The position numbers and the translations under genes were made by a program. A stretch of 64,000 bases of DNA from Salinigranum halophilum (GTDB lineage: Archaea; Halobacteriota; Halobacteria; Halobacteriales; Haloferacaceae), in the NCBI RefSeq assembly GCF_007004735.1, contig NZ_ML660182.1, forward strand, positions 490,130 to 554,129, written 5' to 3'. Every line of letters starts with the position of its first letter. Positions within the stretch are counted from its first letter, which is position 1. This document shows positions 48,979-57,068 of this stretch, piece after piece. The notes below the pieces were generated by a model. It had not been told where the DNA came from. It worked only from the letters and a program-made list of their open reading frames with translations, and made no database searches.

Positions 48979-50496
48979 ATGCACCGCAGTCGGCTGACGA
49001 CGGCCGCGACCACACGGCTCGTCGTCGCGCTGCTCGCCGTCGCCACCGCACTGCTCGCGCTTTCGGCCCCCGTCGCCGCACACGGCCGGGCGGCGACGGC
49101 CGACCCGTCACCGTTCGCGGCAGTCCCCGCCTGGGCCGGCGTCGCCGCCGGACTCGCCCTCGCCGCGGTCGGGGTCCTCCTCGTCGCCCGCACCGTCTGC
49201 GAGTCGGGCGTCCCGCGCAGTGTCGGCGCGGTCGCGGTCGCCCTCCTCGCGGGGGGCGTGCTCGTCGCCGGCGTCGGCACGACCGGGGTCGGACTTCCCG
49301 GCGGGGCAACGACCGAGACGCCGCTGTGGACGAGCGACACCGACCGGGAAATCGGTGGTAACCACCACGCCCCGGCCGTTACCGAGGGGCGTGTGTACGC
49401 CCCGCTGAGTGGCCCCGGAACAGACCAGGGGTGTGAGCTGGTCTCTCTCCACAGCTCCGACGGCGGCGTGGTGTGGCGCGCGCCCGTCGACGAGTGTACC
49501 ATCCACGCCGTCGCCGACCCCGCCGTCGCGGACGCCGACGGCGACGGGACGGACGAGGTCCTCGTCGCCACCACCGCCGACGACCTCCGCGTCTACAGCC
49601 AGGAGGGTGACCTCCTCCGACGAAGCGCGCTCGCCGACTACGGCTACACGCGCCCGGTCGTCGCCGACCTCGGCGGAACCGCCGCGCCCGAGACGGTCGT
49701 CGTCGACGTCCGTGGGACCGTCACCGCGTTCGACACCGCGGGCACGCCGAGGTGGGAGCACGCGCTGGACGACTACGTCTGGGCGCGTCCCGTCGTCGCC
49801 GACGTCGACGCCGACGGCGACACCGAGGTGTTCGTCGCCCAGCGCGACGGGACGCTCACGCTCCTCGCGCCCTCGGTGGGTGGCGTCGACGGCGCAACGG
49901 GCGACGCGGAGTCCGTCGAGTGGGCCGTCGGCGTCGGCGACGACCCCGCCGTCTCGTGGGTCGCATCGGGGCAGGCCGACGACGACCCGGCGCTCGAACT
50001 GTGGGTGGCGACGGTCGACGGGGGCGTCTACGCCGTCGACGGCGCGACCGGCGAGGTGGAGTGGTCCCGCGACGTCGGGTCACTCGCCTCCGTCGGCGGG
50101 TTCGGTGACGGCGACGGCGACGGGGCCAGCGAGGTGTACGTCGCCGACAACAGCGGGACCGTCCGCGCGCTCGACGCGGCGAGCGGCGAGGTGGAGTGGA
50201 CGACGCGCGTCACCGACGAGGCGGTGCAGATGATGCCGCCGCCCTCGCTCGGTGACACCGACGGCGACGACGCTCCCGACCTCGTCGTCCCCGCCCACGA
50301 CGGCAGTGTCACGAAACTCGACCCCGCCGACGGCACCGTCCAGGCGCGATACGAACGGCCGGCGACGCCCGCGGAGACGGACGCCGGTATCGACCGCCTC
50401 TTCGGGCGAGCCACGCTCGGAGACGTCGACGGCGACGGTGACGACGACGCCGTCGTCGTCTACGCCGACGGGACCGTCGTCGCCCTGGACTTCTGA
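48979..50496 (+). CDS. membrane-anchored PQQ/FG-GAP-like beta-propeller protein
   Basis: This 505-residue protein has a signal or first helix (about 14-34), two further helices (about 47-68 and 80-102), and then an exported domain of repeated beta-propeller blades. Blades are marked by Asp-rich Ca-binding-like loops (VADADGDGTDEVLVAT, VADVDADGDTEVFVAQ, LGDVDGDGDDDAVVVY) and Ala-x-Asp-Gly-x-Gly-like PQQ-type turns (VYAVDGATGEVEW, VRALDAASGEVEW). No catalytic residues recognised. It is likely a binding or scaffold module in the redox/metal cluster. Confidence 0.75.
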   Translation: MHRSRLTTAATTRLVVALLAVATALLALSAPVAAHGRAATADPSPFAAVPAWAGVAAGLALAAVGVLLVARTVCESGVPRSVGAVAVALLAGGVLVAGVGTTGVGLPGGATTETPLWTSDTDREIGGNHHAPAVTEGRVYAPLSGPGTDQGCELVSLHSSDGGVVWRAPVDECTIHAVADPAVADADGDGTDEVLVATTADDLRVYSQEGDLLRRSALADYGYTRPVVADLGGTAAPETVVVDVRGTVTAFDTAGTPRWEHALDDYVWARPVVADVDADGDTEVFVAQRDGTLTLLAPSVGGVDGATGDAESVEWAVGVGDDPAVSWVASGQADDDPALELWVATVDGGVYAVDGATGEVEWSRDVGSLASVGGFGDGDGDGASEVYVADNSGTVRALDAASGEVEWTTRVTDEAVQMMPPPSLGDTDGDDAPDLVVPAHDGSVTKLDPADGTVQARYERPATPAETDAGIDRLFGRATLGDVDGDGDDDAVVVYADGTVVALDF

Positions 50497-50572
50497 CGTC
50501 TGGCTCGCTCGGCGCTGTCGAGAGGCGCGATGGGTCGACGTCTCCACTCGAGAGGGTGGAACGGGCGCTCGG

Positions 50573-51844
50573 TCACGCGCCGGTCGGCGTCGGCAACGCC
50601 CGGAGCGGCCGTGGCGGGACGAGGTAGTTGCCCCGGCGGATGACGAAGATGTACTCGAGGATGCCGTTGTTGACGCGCTGGCGGATGGTGGGAACGTCGG
50701 TCAGGTCGGCTCCGTTCATCGCCTCTCTCACCGCCTCGAACGACGCGATATCCCGCTGGAGGGTGGGGAAATGCAGGCTCGCCTCGCCGTCGTCCGTCGA
50801 CTCGACGTGCCGCCTGAGCAGCAGCGGTCGCCCGTCGGAGTCGCGGTTGGCGCGGGCGGCCTTCTGGGCGTGGCCGACCCGTCCGTACTCGCGCGCCTGC
50901 TCGCGGATGGTCGAGACGACCTCCTCGTCGACGCCGCTGAAGTCGCCAAGGTTCTCTCCCGTCCCCTCGACGAGGCCCCGCTCGGCGTGCAGGGGGGAGA
51001 ACATCTCCATCACCTGTTCTTCGAAGTCCTGTTCCTCGTACCAGTCGTCGAGTCGCTGTCGGATAGTCGAGAGGTGTTTGGTCGTCCCGCCGGCGAACGG
51101 TCCGTCCTCGATGCTGACGGCGGCCTCGGTCGCCTGATTCCGCCGGAAGCCGGCCTTGAAGCCCATGAAAAGCGGCGATTCCGCCGGGACGGGACCCCCA
51201 CGTGGGATGCCCGAGACCTCGCCCTGTCGCTCGGCGGGCATCCCCGCACCCATGAAGCCCGTGCGCCGGCCGACCACCGAGAGGGCGTCCGAGAGGGGCG
51301 TCTCGACGTCGAGACCGTTCATGGCGTCCCGTTCGCCCACCAGCGCCTGTTCCGCCTCGAGCAACGCGTCGGGCCGGTCCGAAGCGAGGTGCAAAAGGGC
51401 GTCCTGGGTGTCGAGTTCGGGCGTCTCGAACGAGGAGAGTGGGCGGGGGTCGGGCAGTGGATACCGGAGTTCGGCGTCGTAGCGCGCGAAGTACGCCGGC
51501 GTGTACGCCAGCGAGGAGAGGACGCCCTCGTGACTCCACTCGTAGGCGCGGTCGAGCGTCCCCATCGCCGACTCGACGACGGCGCGGTCGGCCCGGGTCG
51601 GCGCTCCGTCACGGCCGAGCGAGAGCGAGAGGAACACGTGGTGTCGCGGGAGTTCGTGGTTCCCGGCGTCGTCGGTCGCGAGGAAGTCGTTCCAGCGGTG
51701 CTGTCCCGTGGGGAGGTCGTCGGAGGGGCTCCCGCGGGGCACCGGTTCGTCGGCCTCGGAGAGACAGGCCGAGAGCGCCGTCGCCCCGCCCGTCGCCACC
51801 GCGAGCTTCAGTGCGTCCCGCCGGGACAGGTCGCGGTCGAACAC
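50573..51844 (-). CDS. DyP-peroxidase-like Tat lipoprotein (DUF7405 type) lacking the GXXDG Asp
   Basis: This protein of about 423 residues has Tat signal SRRDALKLAVATGG and lipobox LSAC at C27. The rest resembles dye-decolorizing peroxidases: YTPAYFARYD and SSFETPELDTQDAL in the first ferredoxin-like half, GPFAGGT and a C-terminal DGRPLLLRRHV, LHFPTLQRDI and NYLVPP. H325 in GHAQKAARA aligns with the proximal heme His. The GXXDG motif reads GFKAG (228-232), so the catalytic Asp is Ala231. GTG 51844 is chosen because a TTATTT element lies about 25 nt upstream. It is divergent from the Sco-like gene. Confidence 0.68.
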   Translation of the reverse strand: MFDRDLSRRDALKLAVATGGATALSACLSEADEPVPRGSPSDDLPTGQHRWNDFLATDDAGNHELPRHHVFLSLSLGRDGAPTRADRAVVESAMGTLDRAYEWSHEGVLSSLAYTPAYFARYDAELRYPLPDPRPLSSFETPELDTQDALLHLASDRPDALLEAEQALVGERDAMNGLDVETPLSDALSVVGRRTGFMGAGMPAERQGEVSGIPRGGPVPAESPLFMGFKAGFRRNQATEAAVSIEDGPFAGGTTKHLSTIRQRLDDWYEEQDFEEQVMEMFSPLHAERGLVEGTGENLGDFSGVDEEVVSTIREQAREYGRVGHAQKAARANRDSDGRPLLLRRHVESTDDGEASLHFPTLQRDIASFEAVREAMNGADLTDVPTIRQRVNNGILEYIFVIRRGNYLVPPRPLRALPTPTGA

Positions 51845-51942
51845 GACCAGCGTACGGACCCGAAAAATAAACCGTTGTCGTCGATTCCGGAGCCGCGGGA
51901 AGGGGACAAGCGTCTTTACCTCCACGAACCGAACCACGAGCG

Positions 51943-52620
51943 ATGAACAGACGCAGGTTCCTCGCCAGCGGCGCGGCGCTCGGTGTCGGTGCGACTGCTG
52001 GCTGTCTGGGAACGCTTGGCATCGGCGACCAGAACCAGAACGTCGTCCTCGGCGCGCCCGACCGGACCGCCGACGTCTCGAGCGAGGACCTCCCGTACCC
52101 CGCGTGGGGCCAGCGTGTCCCCGACGTGACCCTCCCCGCGCCGGTGTCGGGCGAGACCGTCTCGTTCCGCGACGTCGACCGACCCGTCCTGGCGACGTTC
52201 ATCTTCACCAACTGCATGACGGCCTGTCCGGTGTTGCTCTCCACGCTCCGGGAGGTCCAGGTCCACTCCGTCCAGGAGGGGTACGCCGGCGACGTCGCCT
52301 TCCACCCCGTCACGTTCGACCCCGCCCGGGACGACGAGGCGGCGCTGCGAGCGGAACGAGACCAGTTCAACGTCGACACCGACGCCGGAAACTGGGCGTT
52401 CCTCCGCCCCGAGGACGAGGCGCGAGCGAAGGCGGTCGTCACCGACCAGTTCGGCGTCACCTTCCAGAAGCAGGAGGTCGAAGAGGGGCCGTACATGTTC
52501 ATCCACCTCTCGCTCATCCTCCTCGTGAACGCCGACGGCTACGTCGAGCGCGCCTACCGCGGCGAGGAGACGGACGAGGGACGCATCATCGACGACCTCC
52601 GGACGGTGCGAAACGCATGA
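51943..52620 (+). CDS. SCO1/SenC-family lipoprotein
   Basis: This 225-residue protein has a Tat-like NRRRFLASG start, lipobox TAGC at C21 and a thioredoxin-fold Sco domain with CxxxC as C91-M-T-A-C95 (FTNCMTACP) and the metal-binding H188 in YMFIHLS. Sco proteins bind copper for cytochrome oxidase assembly or act as thiol reductases. No oxidase gene is in the window, so a role in the neighbouring metal/thiol module is equally possible. A TTTACC TATA-like site lies about 25-30 nt before the start. Confidence 0.87.
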   Translation: MNRRRFLASGAALGVGATAGCLGTLGIGDQNQNVVLGAPDRTADVSSEDLPYPAWGQRVPDVTLPAPVSGETVSFRDVDRPVLATFIFTNCMTACPVLLSTLREVQVHSVQEGYAGDVAFHPVTFDPARDDEAALRAERDQFNVDTDAGNWAFLRPEDEARAKAVVTDQFGVTFQKQEVEEGPYMFIHLSLILLVNADGYVERAYRGEETDEGRIIDDLRTVRNA

Positions 52621-53681
52621 CCCGGCCGACTCGTCGGCGCTTCCTCGCCGGCGTCGGTGCCGCGGGCCTGGCCGGTCTCGCTGGCTGTGCGGGCTTCTCG
52701 ACGACGACGTACAGCGCCGAACCGCCGCTGGTCGAGGACCGGCCGAACGCCGTGTACATCCCCTCGCACGTCGAGGGGATGGAGATGGTGGGGATGGGCA
52801 TGGCCGGCGACGCGCGGGTGGCGGTCACGTACAGCTACCCGCACCGGTTCTGGACCGTCGAGCAGGACGGAACCGAGTTCGTGACTCAGCAGGTCGACGT
52901 CCGAGACGACGACGCGGCCCACCTGATGGCGACGGTGTGGGACCCCGAGACGGGCGTCGTCCTCCCGAACACGGGGCTGTCGATGGAGATTCGGAACGAC
53001 GACGGCCTCGTGAGCCAGGAGGTCGTCTACCCGATGCTCTCCCAGCAGATGGGCTTTCACTACGGGGCGAACTTCCCGCTGGACGGCAACGACGTCTACG
53101 ACGTCACCGTCAGCGTCGGTGCCCCCAACGTGAAGCGGTTCGGGTCGCTCGGAAACCGCTTCACCGAGGCGGCGACGGCGACCGTCTCGTTCGACTACCG
53201 GGAGGGAGCCCGCAACGAGATCGACTACACCGTGTTCGAGGCGGGCCGGCGGGGCCAGCGCGACGCCGTCGCGCCGATGTCGATGGATATGATGCCCGTC
53301 GGACAGGTACCCGACTCCGTCTCGGGGACCGCTCTCGGCGAGGCGACCGTCGGCGACCTCGTCCTCCGCGGCTACGTCGTCACGAACGAGCGGTTCGCCG
53401 ACGACTCGTACCTCGTCGTCACCGCCGCGACGCCGTACAACGACCTCGTCGTCCCCGGGATGGCGCTCTCCGCTCGCGTGCCCGGCGACGGCCGGGCGGC
53501 GTTCGCCGGACGGCTCGACCCGGCGCTCGACCCCGACCTCGGCTTCCACTACGGCGCTCCCGTCTCCGGGGGTGCCGTCCAGGACACCGAACTCACCGTC
53601 GAGATTCCCCCGCAAGTCGCCCGGCACGAGGGCTACGAGACGGCCTTCCTCGAGACGGGCACCGTCACGTTCTCCGCGTAG
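52617..53681 (+). CDS. Tpd/P19-like exported iron-binding lipoprotein, duplicated domain
   Basis: This 354-residue protein has Tat signal TRRRFLAGVG and lipobox LAGC at C24. Two related beta domains follow, each ending in the same FHYG motif (QMGFHYGANF at 145-153 and LGFHYGAP at 308-315). Met-rich segments EGMEMVGMGM (53-62) and APMSMDMMPVG (219-229) precede each. Met/His metal sites with a (F/P)HYG turn are a mark of the Tpd/P19 periplasmic iron-binding family. It overlaps the Sco-like stop by 4 nt. It probably binds and presents Fe or Cu outside the cell. Confidence 0.72.
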   Translation: MTRPTRRRFLAGVGAAGLAGLAGCAGFSTTTYSAEPPLVEDRPNAVYIPSHVEGMEMVGMGMAGDARVAVTYSYPHRFWTVEQDGTEFVTQQVDVRDDDAAHLMATVWDPETGVVLPNTGLSMEIRNDDGLVSQEVVYPMLSQQMGFHYGANFPLDGNDVYDVTVSVGAPNVKRFGSLGNRFTEAATATVSFDYREGARNEIDYTVFEAGRRGQRDAVAPMSMDMMPVGQVPDSVSGTALGEATVGDLVLRGYVVTNERFADDSYLVVTAATPYNDLVVPGMALSARVPGDGRAAFAGRLDPALDPDLGFHYGAPVSGGAVQDTELTVEIPPQVARHEGYETAFLETGTVTFSA

Positions 53682-53724
53682 GGAGCAACCCTTTCGTTCG
53701 TCCGGCGACTTCCCCCTCTCACGG

Positions 53725-54918
53725 ATGGGTACCGAACGCCGCGACAGGGTCGTCCTCGCGCTCGTCGTCTGGAGCGTCCTCGTCTCGCAGGTGCTCCTCT
53801 ACCCGGGGCTCGCGGACCTCGTCCGCGCGCTCGGCGGGCGCGGACTCGACGCCGCCACGGCCTTCCTCGTCGCGGAGGTGGCGGCGTTCGTCACCTTCGC
53901 CTCCGTCTGGGGTGCGCTCTCGGACGCGACGGGTCGGCGACTGCGGTGGGTCGTCGGCGGCGCACTCGGAGGTGCCCTCTCGTACCTCCTCCTCGCGGCC
54001 CTGCCGACGCTCGGCGTCGGCTTCGGCGTCGCGCTCGTCATTCGCGTCGTGGGCGGCGCGTTCACCATCGGTGCCTTCTCGCTGGCCGTGACGACGCTCG
54101 CCGACCTGGGCGGCGGGAACGGTCGGAACATGGGCGTGGCGGGTCTCGCCATCGGCCTCGGGGCCGCCCTCGGTGCCGTCGTCGGCGGCCGGCTCTCAAT
54201 CCTCGACCCCCTCGCCCCGCTCGTGGCGGCGGCGGGACTGCTGTTCGTCGTCGCCACCCTCTCGCTGTCGGTGACCGACCGTGCCCCCTCCGGGCGGAAC
54301 CTGGGCGTCGGTGCCATCGTCCGCGGGCTCCGCTCCCGGCCGGCACTGTCTGTCCCCTACGCGTTCGGCTTCGTCGACCGTCTCACCGCCGGCTTCTTCG
54401 CGCTCGTCGGCGTCTTCTACTTCCGCACACAGTTCGGCCTCGACGCCGCCGGCGCGGGCGTCGTGCTCGCGCTCTTTTTCCTCCCCTTCGCCCTCTTGCA
54501 GTACCCGCTCGGGGTCGTCTCCGACCGGGTTGGGCGCTTCTACCCGGTGGTCGCCGGCTCCGCCGCCTACGGCGTCGCCATCATCGGCGTGGGGCTCGCG
54601 CCCTCGCTCGTCTCGGCGGCGAGCATGATGGTCGTGGTCGGCGTCTTCGGCGCGCTCGTCGCCCCGGCGACCATGGCGCTGGCGACGGACCTCGTCCCGG
54701 AGGACGAACGCGGCGTCGCGCTCGGCGGCTTCAACGTCGCCGGCTCGCTGGGGTTTCTCACCGGCTTCCTCGTCGGCGGGCTCTCCGCGGATTCGCTCGG
54801 CTTCCTCCCCGCGTTCCTCATCGTCGGCGGGTTGGAGGTCGCCATCGCGGTGGTCGCGCTTCGCGCCGTCCGGGAGCTGAAGCCGTTCGAGCGCGCGGTG
54901 GGCACGGCGGACGACTGA
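53725..54918 (+). CDS. major facilitator superfamily transporter
   Basis: This 397-residue carrier has twelve helices, the MFS loop 2-3 motif reduced to GALSDATGRRLRW (about 54-66), and the matching second-half loop GVVSDRVGRFYPV. It resembles multidrug or metabolite permeases, with no substrate-specific motif. Located 43 nt after the Tpd-like gene, it may be part of the same transcript and could carry the metal or a chelate; that is inference. A T5 run follows the stop. Confidence 0.82.
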   Translation: MGTERRDRVVLALVVWSVLVSQVLLYPGLADLVRALGGRGLDAATAFLVAEVAAFVTFASVWGALSDATGRRLRWVVGGALGGALSYLLLAALPTLGVGFGVALVIRVVGGAFTIGAFSLAVTTLADLGGGNGRNMGVAGLAIGLGAALGAVVGGRLSILDPLAPLVAAAGLLFVVATLSLSVTDRAPSGRNLGVGAIVRGLRSRPALSVPYAFGFVDRLTAGFFALVGVFYFRTQFGLDAAGAGVVLALFFLPFALLQYPLGVVSDRVGRFYPVVAGSAAYGVAIIGVGLAPSLVSAASMMVVVGVFGALVAPATMALATDLVPEDERGVALGGFNVAGSLGFLTGFLVGGLSADSLGFLPAFLIVGGLEVAIAVVALRAVRELKPFERAVGTADD

Positions 54919-54925
54919 CGCACGC

Positions 54926-54930
54926 TTTTT
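54926..54930 (+). terminator. T-run terminator after MFS gene
   Basis: TTTTT starts 8 nt after the MFS stop codon and just before the methyltransferase gene. Short T-runs terminate archaeal transcription. Confidence 0.35.
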
Positions 54931-54958
54931 CACGGTCCCGGCCGACTCAGCGTGACGC

Positions 54959-55678
54959 ATGACCGACCCGTTCGGCCGTGCGGTCGCCGACCACTACCAC
55001 GACCGACGCACGGCACCACTCACAGTGCGCGACGGTGACGCGACCCGCGACCATCCGATCGAGTCGTTCTACTTCGAGCCGTTCGACACAGAGAGCGAGG
55101 CCGGCCGTTGGCTGTCGTCGTGGGTCCGTGGGCCGCTTCTCGACGTCGGCGCGGGTGCCGGCCGGCACGCGCTCGTCTTTCAGGCCGACGTGGAGACGGT
55201 CGCCATCGACGTGAGCGACGCGCTCGTCGCGGTGATTCGCGACCGCGGCGTCCGGGACGCACGCGCCGTCGACATGTTCTCGCTCCGCGAGGCGTTCGAC
55301 CGCGACCGGTTCGGGTCTGCGCTCGCCGTCGGCACCCAGCTGGGGCTGGCGGGGTCGATGCAGGGGCTCCGGCGGTGGCTGGGCGACCTGGCGTTCGCGA
55401 CCGACGCCGAGGCGACGGCCGTCGTCGACAGCTACGACCCGAGCCACGAGGCGAGCGACGACCTCCTCGGGTACCGCCCGGACCCGACCCGAGGACTCGC
55501 CGGGCGCGTCTTTCACTTCGTGTACGAGGGGGCGGTGAGCGAGACGCTCTGCTTCCGCCTGTTCAGCCCCGGCCGACTCCGGGAGGCGACGGTCGGCACC
55601 GGGTGGACGCTCGCAGACGTGCGGCGGAGCGACGCGGGGACGGCGTACTACCGCGCGGCGCTCGCGAAACGGGGGTAG
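54959..55678 (+). CDS. class I SAM-dependent methyltransferase
   Basis: This 239-residue protein has the SAM-binding glycine loop LLDVGAGAGRHALVF (about residues 60-74), followed by acidic VAIDVSD at the end of strand 2 and the LAVGTQLGLAG strand-4 region. Substrate cannot be deduced. It stands alone, convergent with the aldo/keto reductase. Confidence 0.83.
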   Translation: MTDPFGRAVADHYHDRRTAPLTVRDGDATRDHPIESFYFEPFDTESEAGRWLSSWVRGPLLDVGAGAGRHALVFQADVETVAIDVSDALVAVIRDRGVRDARAVDMFSLREAFDRDRFGSALAVGTQLGLAGSMQGLRRWLGDLAFATDAEATAVVDSYDPSHEASDDLLGYRPDPTRGLAGRVFHFVYEGAVSETLCFRLFSPGRLREATVGTGWTLADVRRSDAGTAYYRAALAKRG

Positions 55679-55721
55679 GCAGGGGCGGAGAGCGTGTCCA
55701 GAAGCGAGAAGCGGCAGACGG

Positions 55722-56696
55722 CTACTCGTGGCCCGACACCCGCACCGGCTGGTAGGGCTCCTCCAGCCACTCGATGTCGGAGTCCGAGAGGGAGATGTCG
55801 AGGGCTTCGACCGCGTCCTCGAGGTGTTCGACGCTCGTCGTCCCCACGATGGGCGCGTCGACCCACTCCTTGTGGAGGAGCCACGACAGGGCGACCTGCG
55901 CCATCTTCACGTCCTTCTCCGCCGCGAGTTCCTGGACCCGTTCGTTGATTTCCCTGCCGCCGCCCTCGAAGTACGGGTGCTGACGGGCGTAGTCGTCCGT
56001 CTCGCCCCGGACCGTCGCGTCGAACTCCTCGTGTGGCCGGGTGAGGTAGCCTCGTGCCAGCGGCGACCACGGGACGACGCCGACCCCCTGCTTCGCACAC
56101 AGCGGGAGCATCTCGCGTTCTTCCTCGCGGTAGAGGAGGTTGTAGTGGTTCTGCATCGTCAGGAACCGCTCGGTGCCGAGCGAGTCGGCGGTGTGCAGCG
56201 CCTCGGCGAACTGGTGGGCCCACATCGACGACGCGCCGAGGTACCGCGCCTGCCCCCGCCTGACCACGTCATCGAGGGCGCGAATCGTCGTCTCGAGCGG
56301 CGTGTCGTCGTCGAAGCGGTGTGTCTGGAGGAGGTCGACCGTGTCCATTCCGAGCCGCGAGAGGGAGTTCGCCACCTCCTGTTCGATGGCCTTCCGCGAG
56401 AGGCCGCCGGAGTTGGGGTCCGACTCGTCCATCTGGAAGTACACCTTGGTCGCGACGACGTTCTCGTCGCGTCTGCCCTCGAGCGCCGTCCCCAGCACCC
56501 GTTCGGACTCGCCGTCGGAGTACATGTTGGCCGTGTCGAAGAAGTTGATGCCGAGGTCGATGGCGCGCTCGACCAGTTCGAGCCCCGCCTCCTCGTCGAG
56601 CACCCAGTCGCGCCACGACGAGGTGCCGAAGCTCATACAGCCGAGACAGATGCGCGAGACCTCCATACCCGTGTCGCCGAGCGTGGTGTACTCCAT
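55722..56696 (-). CDS. aldo/keto reductase
   Basis: This 324-residue NADPH-dependent oxidoreductase of the AKR barrel family has FFDTANMYSDGESE with the catalytic Asp/Tyr (about 53-66) and DLLQTHRFDDDTP with the catalytic His (substituting the usual LHRxD). The Lys occurs in VVATKVYF. The C-terminal cofactor-binding region is IVGTTSVEHLEDAVEA. ATG 56696 is preferred to an in-frame GTG three codons upstream. Substrate unknown. Confidence 0.88.
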   Translation of the reverse strand: MEYTTLGDTGMEVSRICLGCMSFGTSSWRDWVLDEEAGLELVERAIDLGINFFDTANMYSDGESERVLGTALEGRRDENVVATKVYFQMDESDPNSGGLSRKAIEQEVANSLSRLGMDTVDLLQTHRFDDDTPLETTIRALDDVVRRGQARYLGASSMWAHQFAEALHTADSLGTERFLTMQNHYNLLYREEEREMLPLCAKQGVGVVPWSPLARGYLTRPHEEFDATVRGETDDYARQHPYFEGGGREINERVQELAAEKDVKMAQVALSWLLHKEWVDAPIVGTTSVEHLEDAVEALDISLSDSDIEWLEEPYQPVRVSGHE

Positions 56697-56729
56697 GTCT
56701 ACCACGCTCCACTCGGTGCGGGGACAAAA

Positions 56730-56968
56730 GTGAACGGGCGGGCCGCACCCGACTGTGGGCCGCGTTCGTCTACGGGTGCCTCGTCGCCGGGGCGTGGCTC
56801 CTCTCGCTGGTCGACCGGGAGGGGCGGTGGCTCGCGCTCGGCGTCGGTCTCACCGTCGTGACGCTCGTCGGCCTCGGAGCGTTCGTCCTCGTGGCGCGCG
56901 GCGTCCGCAGCGACGACGAGGGTGGCTTCGTCTTCGGCGGAACCGAAAAGGAGCCGGCTGCGGTCTAG
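56730..56968 (+). pseudogene. small two-helix membrane protein gene, apparently frameshifted or CTG-initiated
   Basis: From 56753 to the TAG at 56966-56968 the frame reads LWAAFVYGCLVAGAWLLSLV, a second helix and an acidic tail ending EKEPAAV, plainly a small membrane protein. That frame has no ATG, GTG or TTG before its first helix; the only candidate is CTG 56753. The GTG at 56730 begins a plausible N-terminus, VNGRAAPD, in another frame; a one-base insertion near 56752 would join the two perfectly. A frameshift mutation, sequencing error or CTG start are the options. It is too short for usual gene callers. Confidence 0.5.
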
Positions 56969-56999
56969 AGACGGTCGGGAGGCGCGCTCACACCCCGCA

Positions 57000-57018
57000 G
57001 GCTTCGAGTATCGAAGCC
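57000..57018. promoter_or_regulatory. 19-bp dyad upstream of acyl-CoA synthetase promoter
   Basis: Perfect 8-bp arms GGCTTCGA and TCGAAGCC are separated by GTA and lie about 16 bp before the TATA-like box at 57034. This is a good candidate operator. It could instead be a terminator hairpin for the preceding small gene. Confidence 0.45.
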
Positions 57019-57033
57019 ACCCACCCGCGACCC

Positions 57034-57043
57034 AAATTATTAT
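57034..57043 (+). promoter_or_regulatory. TATA-like box of acyl-CoA synthetase gene
   Basis: AAATTATTAT lies about 26-35 nt before ATG 57069. Confidence 0.55.
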
Positions 57044-57068
57044 TCGTCGGGTTTTCGATGTGTGAGCT

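Noticed and set aside
46977-54918. Calling the redox/metal run a cytochrome c maturation or oxidase assembly locus
   Set aside because: CcdA, TlpA and Sco would fit, but no cytochrome c heme motif, heme lyase or oxidase subunit is present, while a Tpd/P19-like and a DyP-like protein are.
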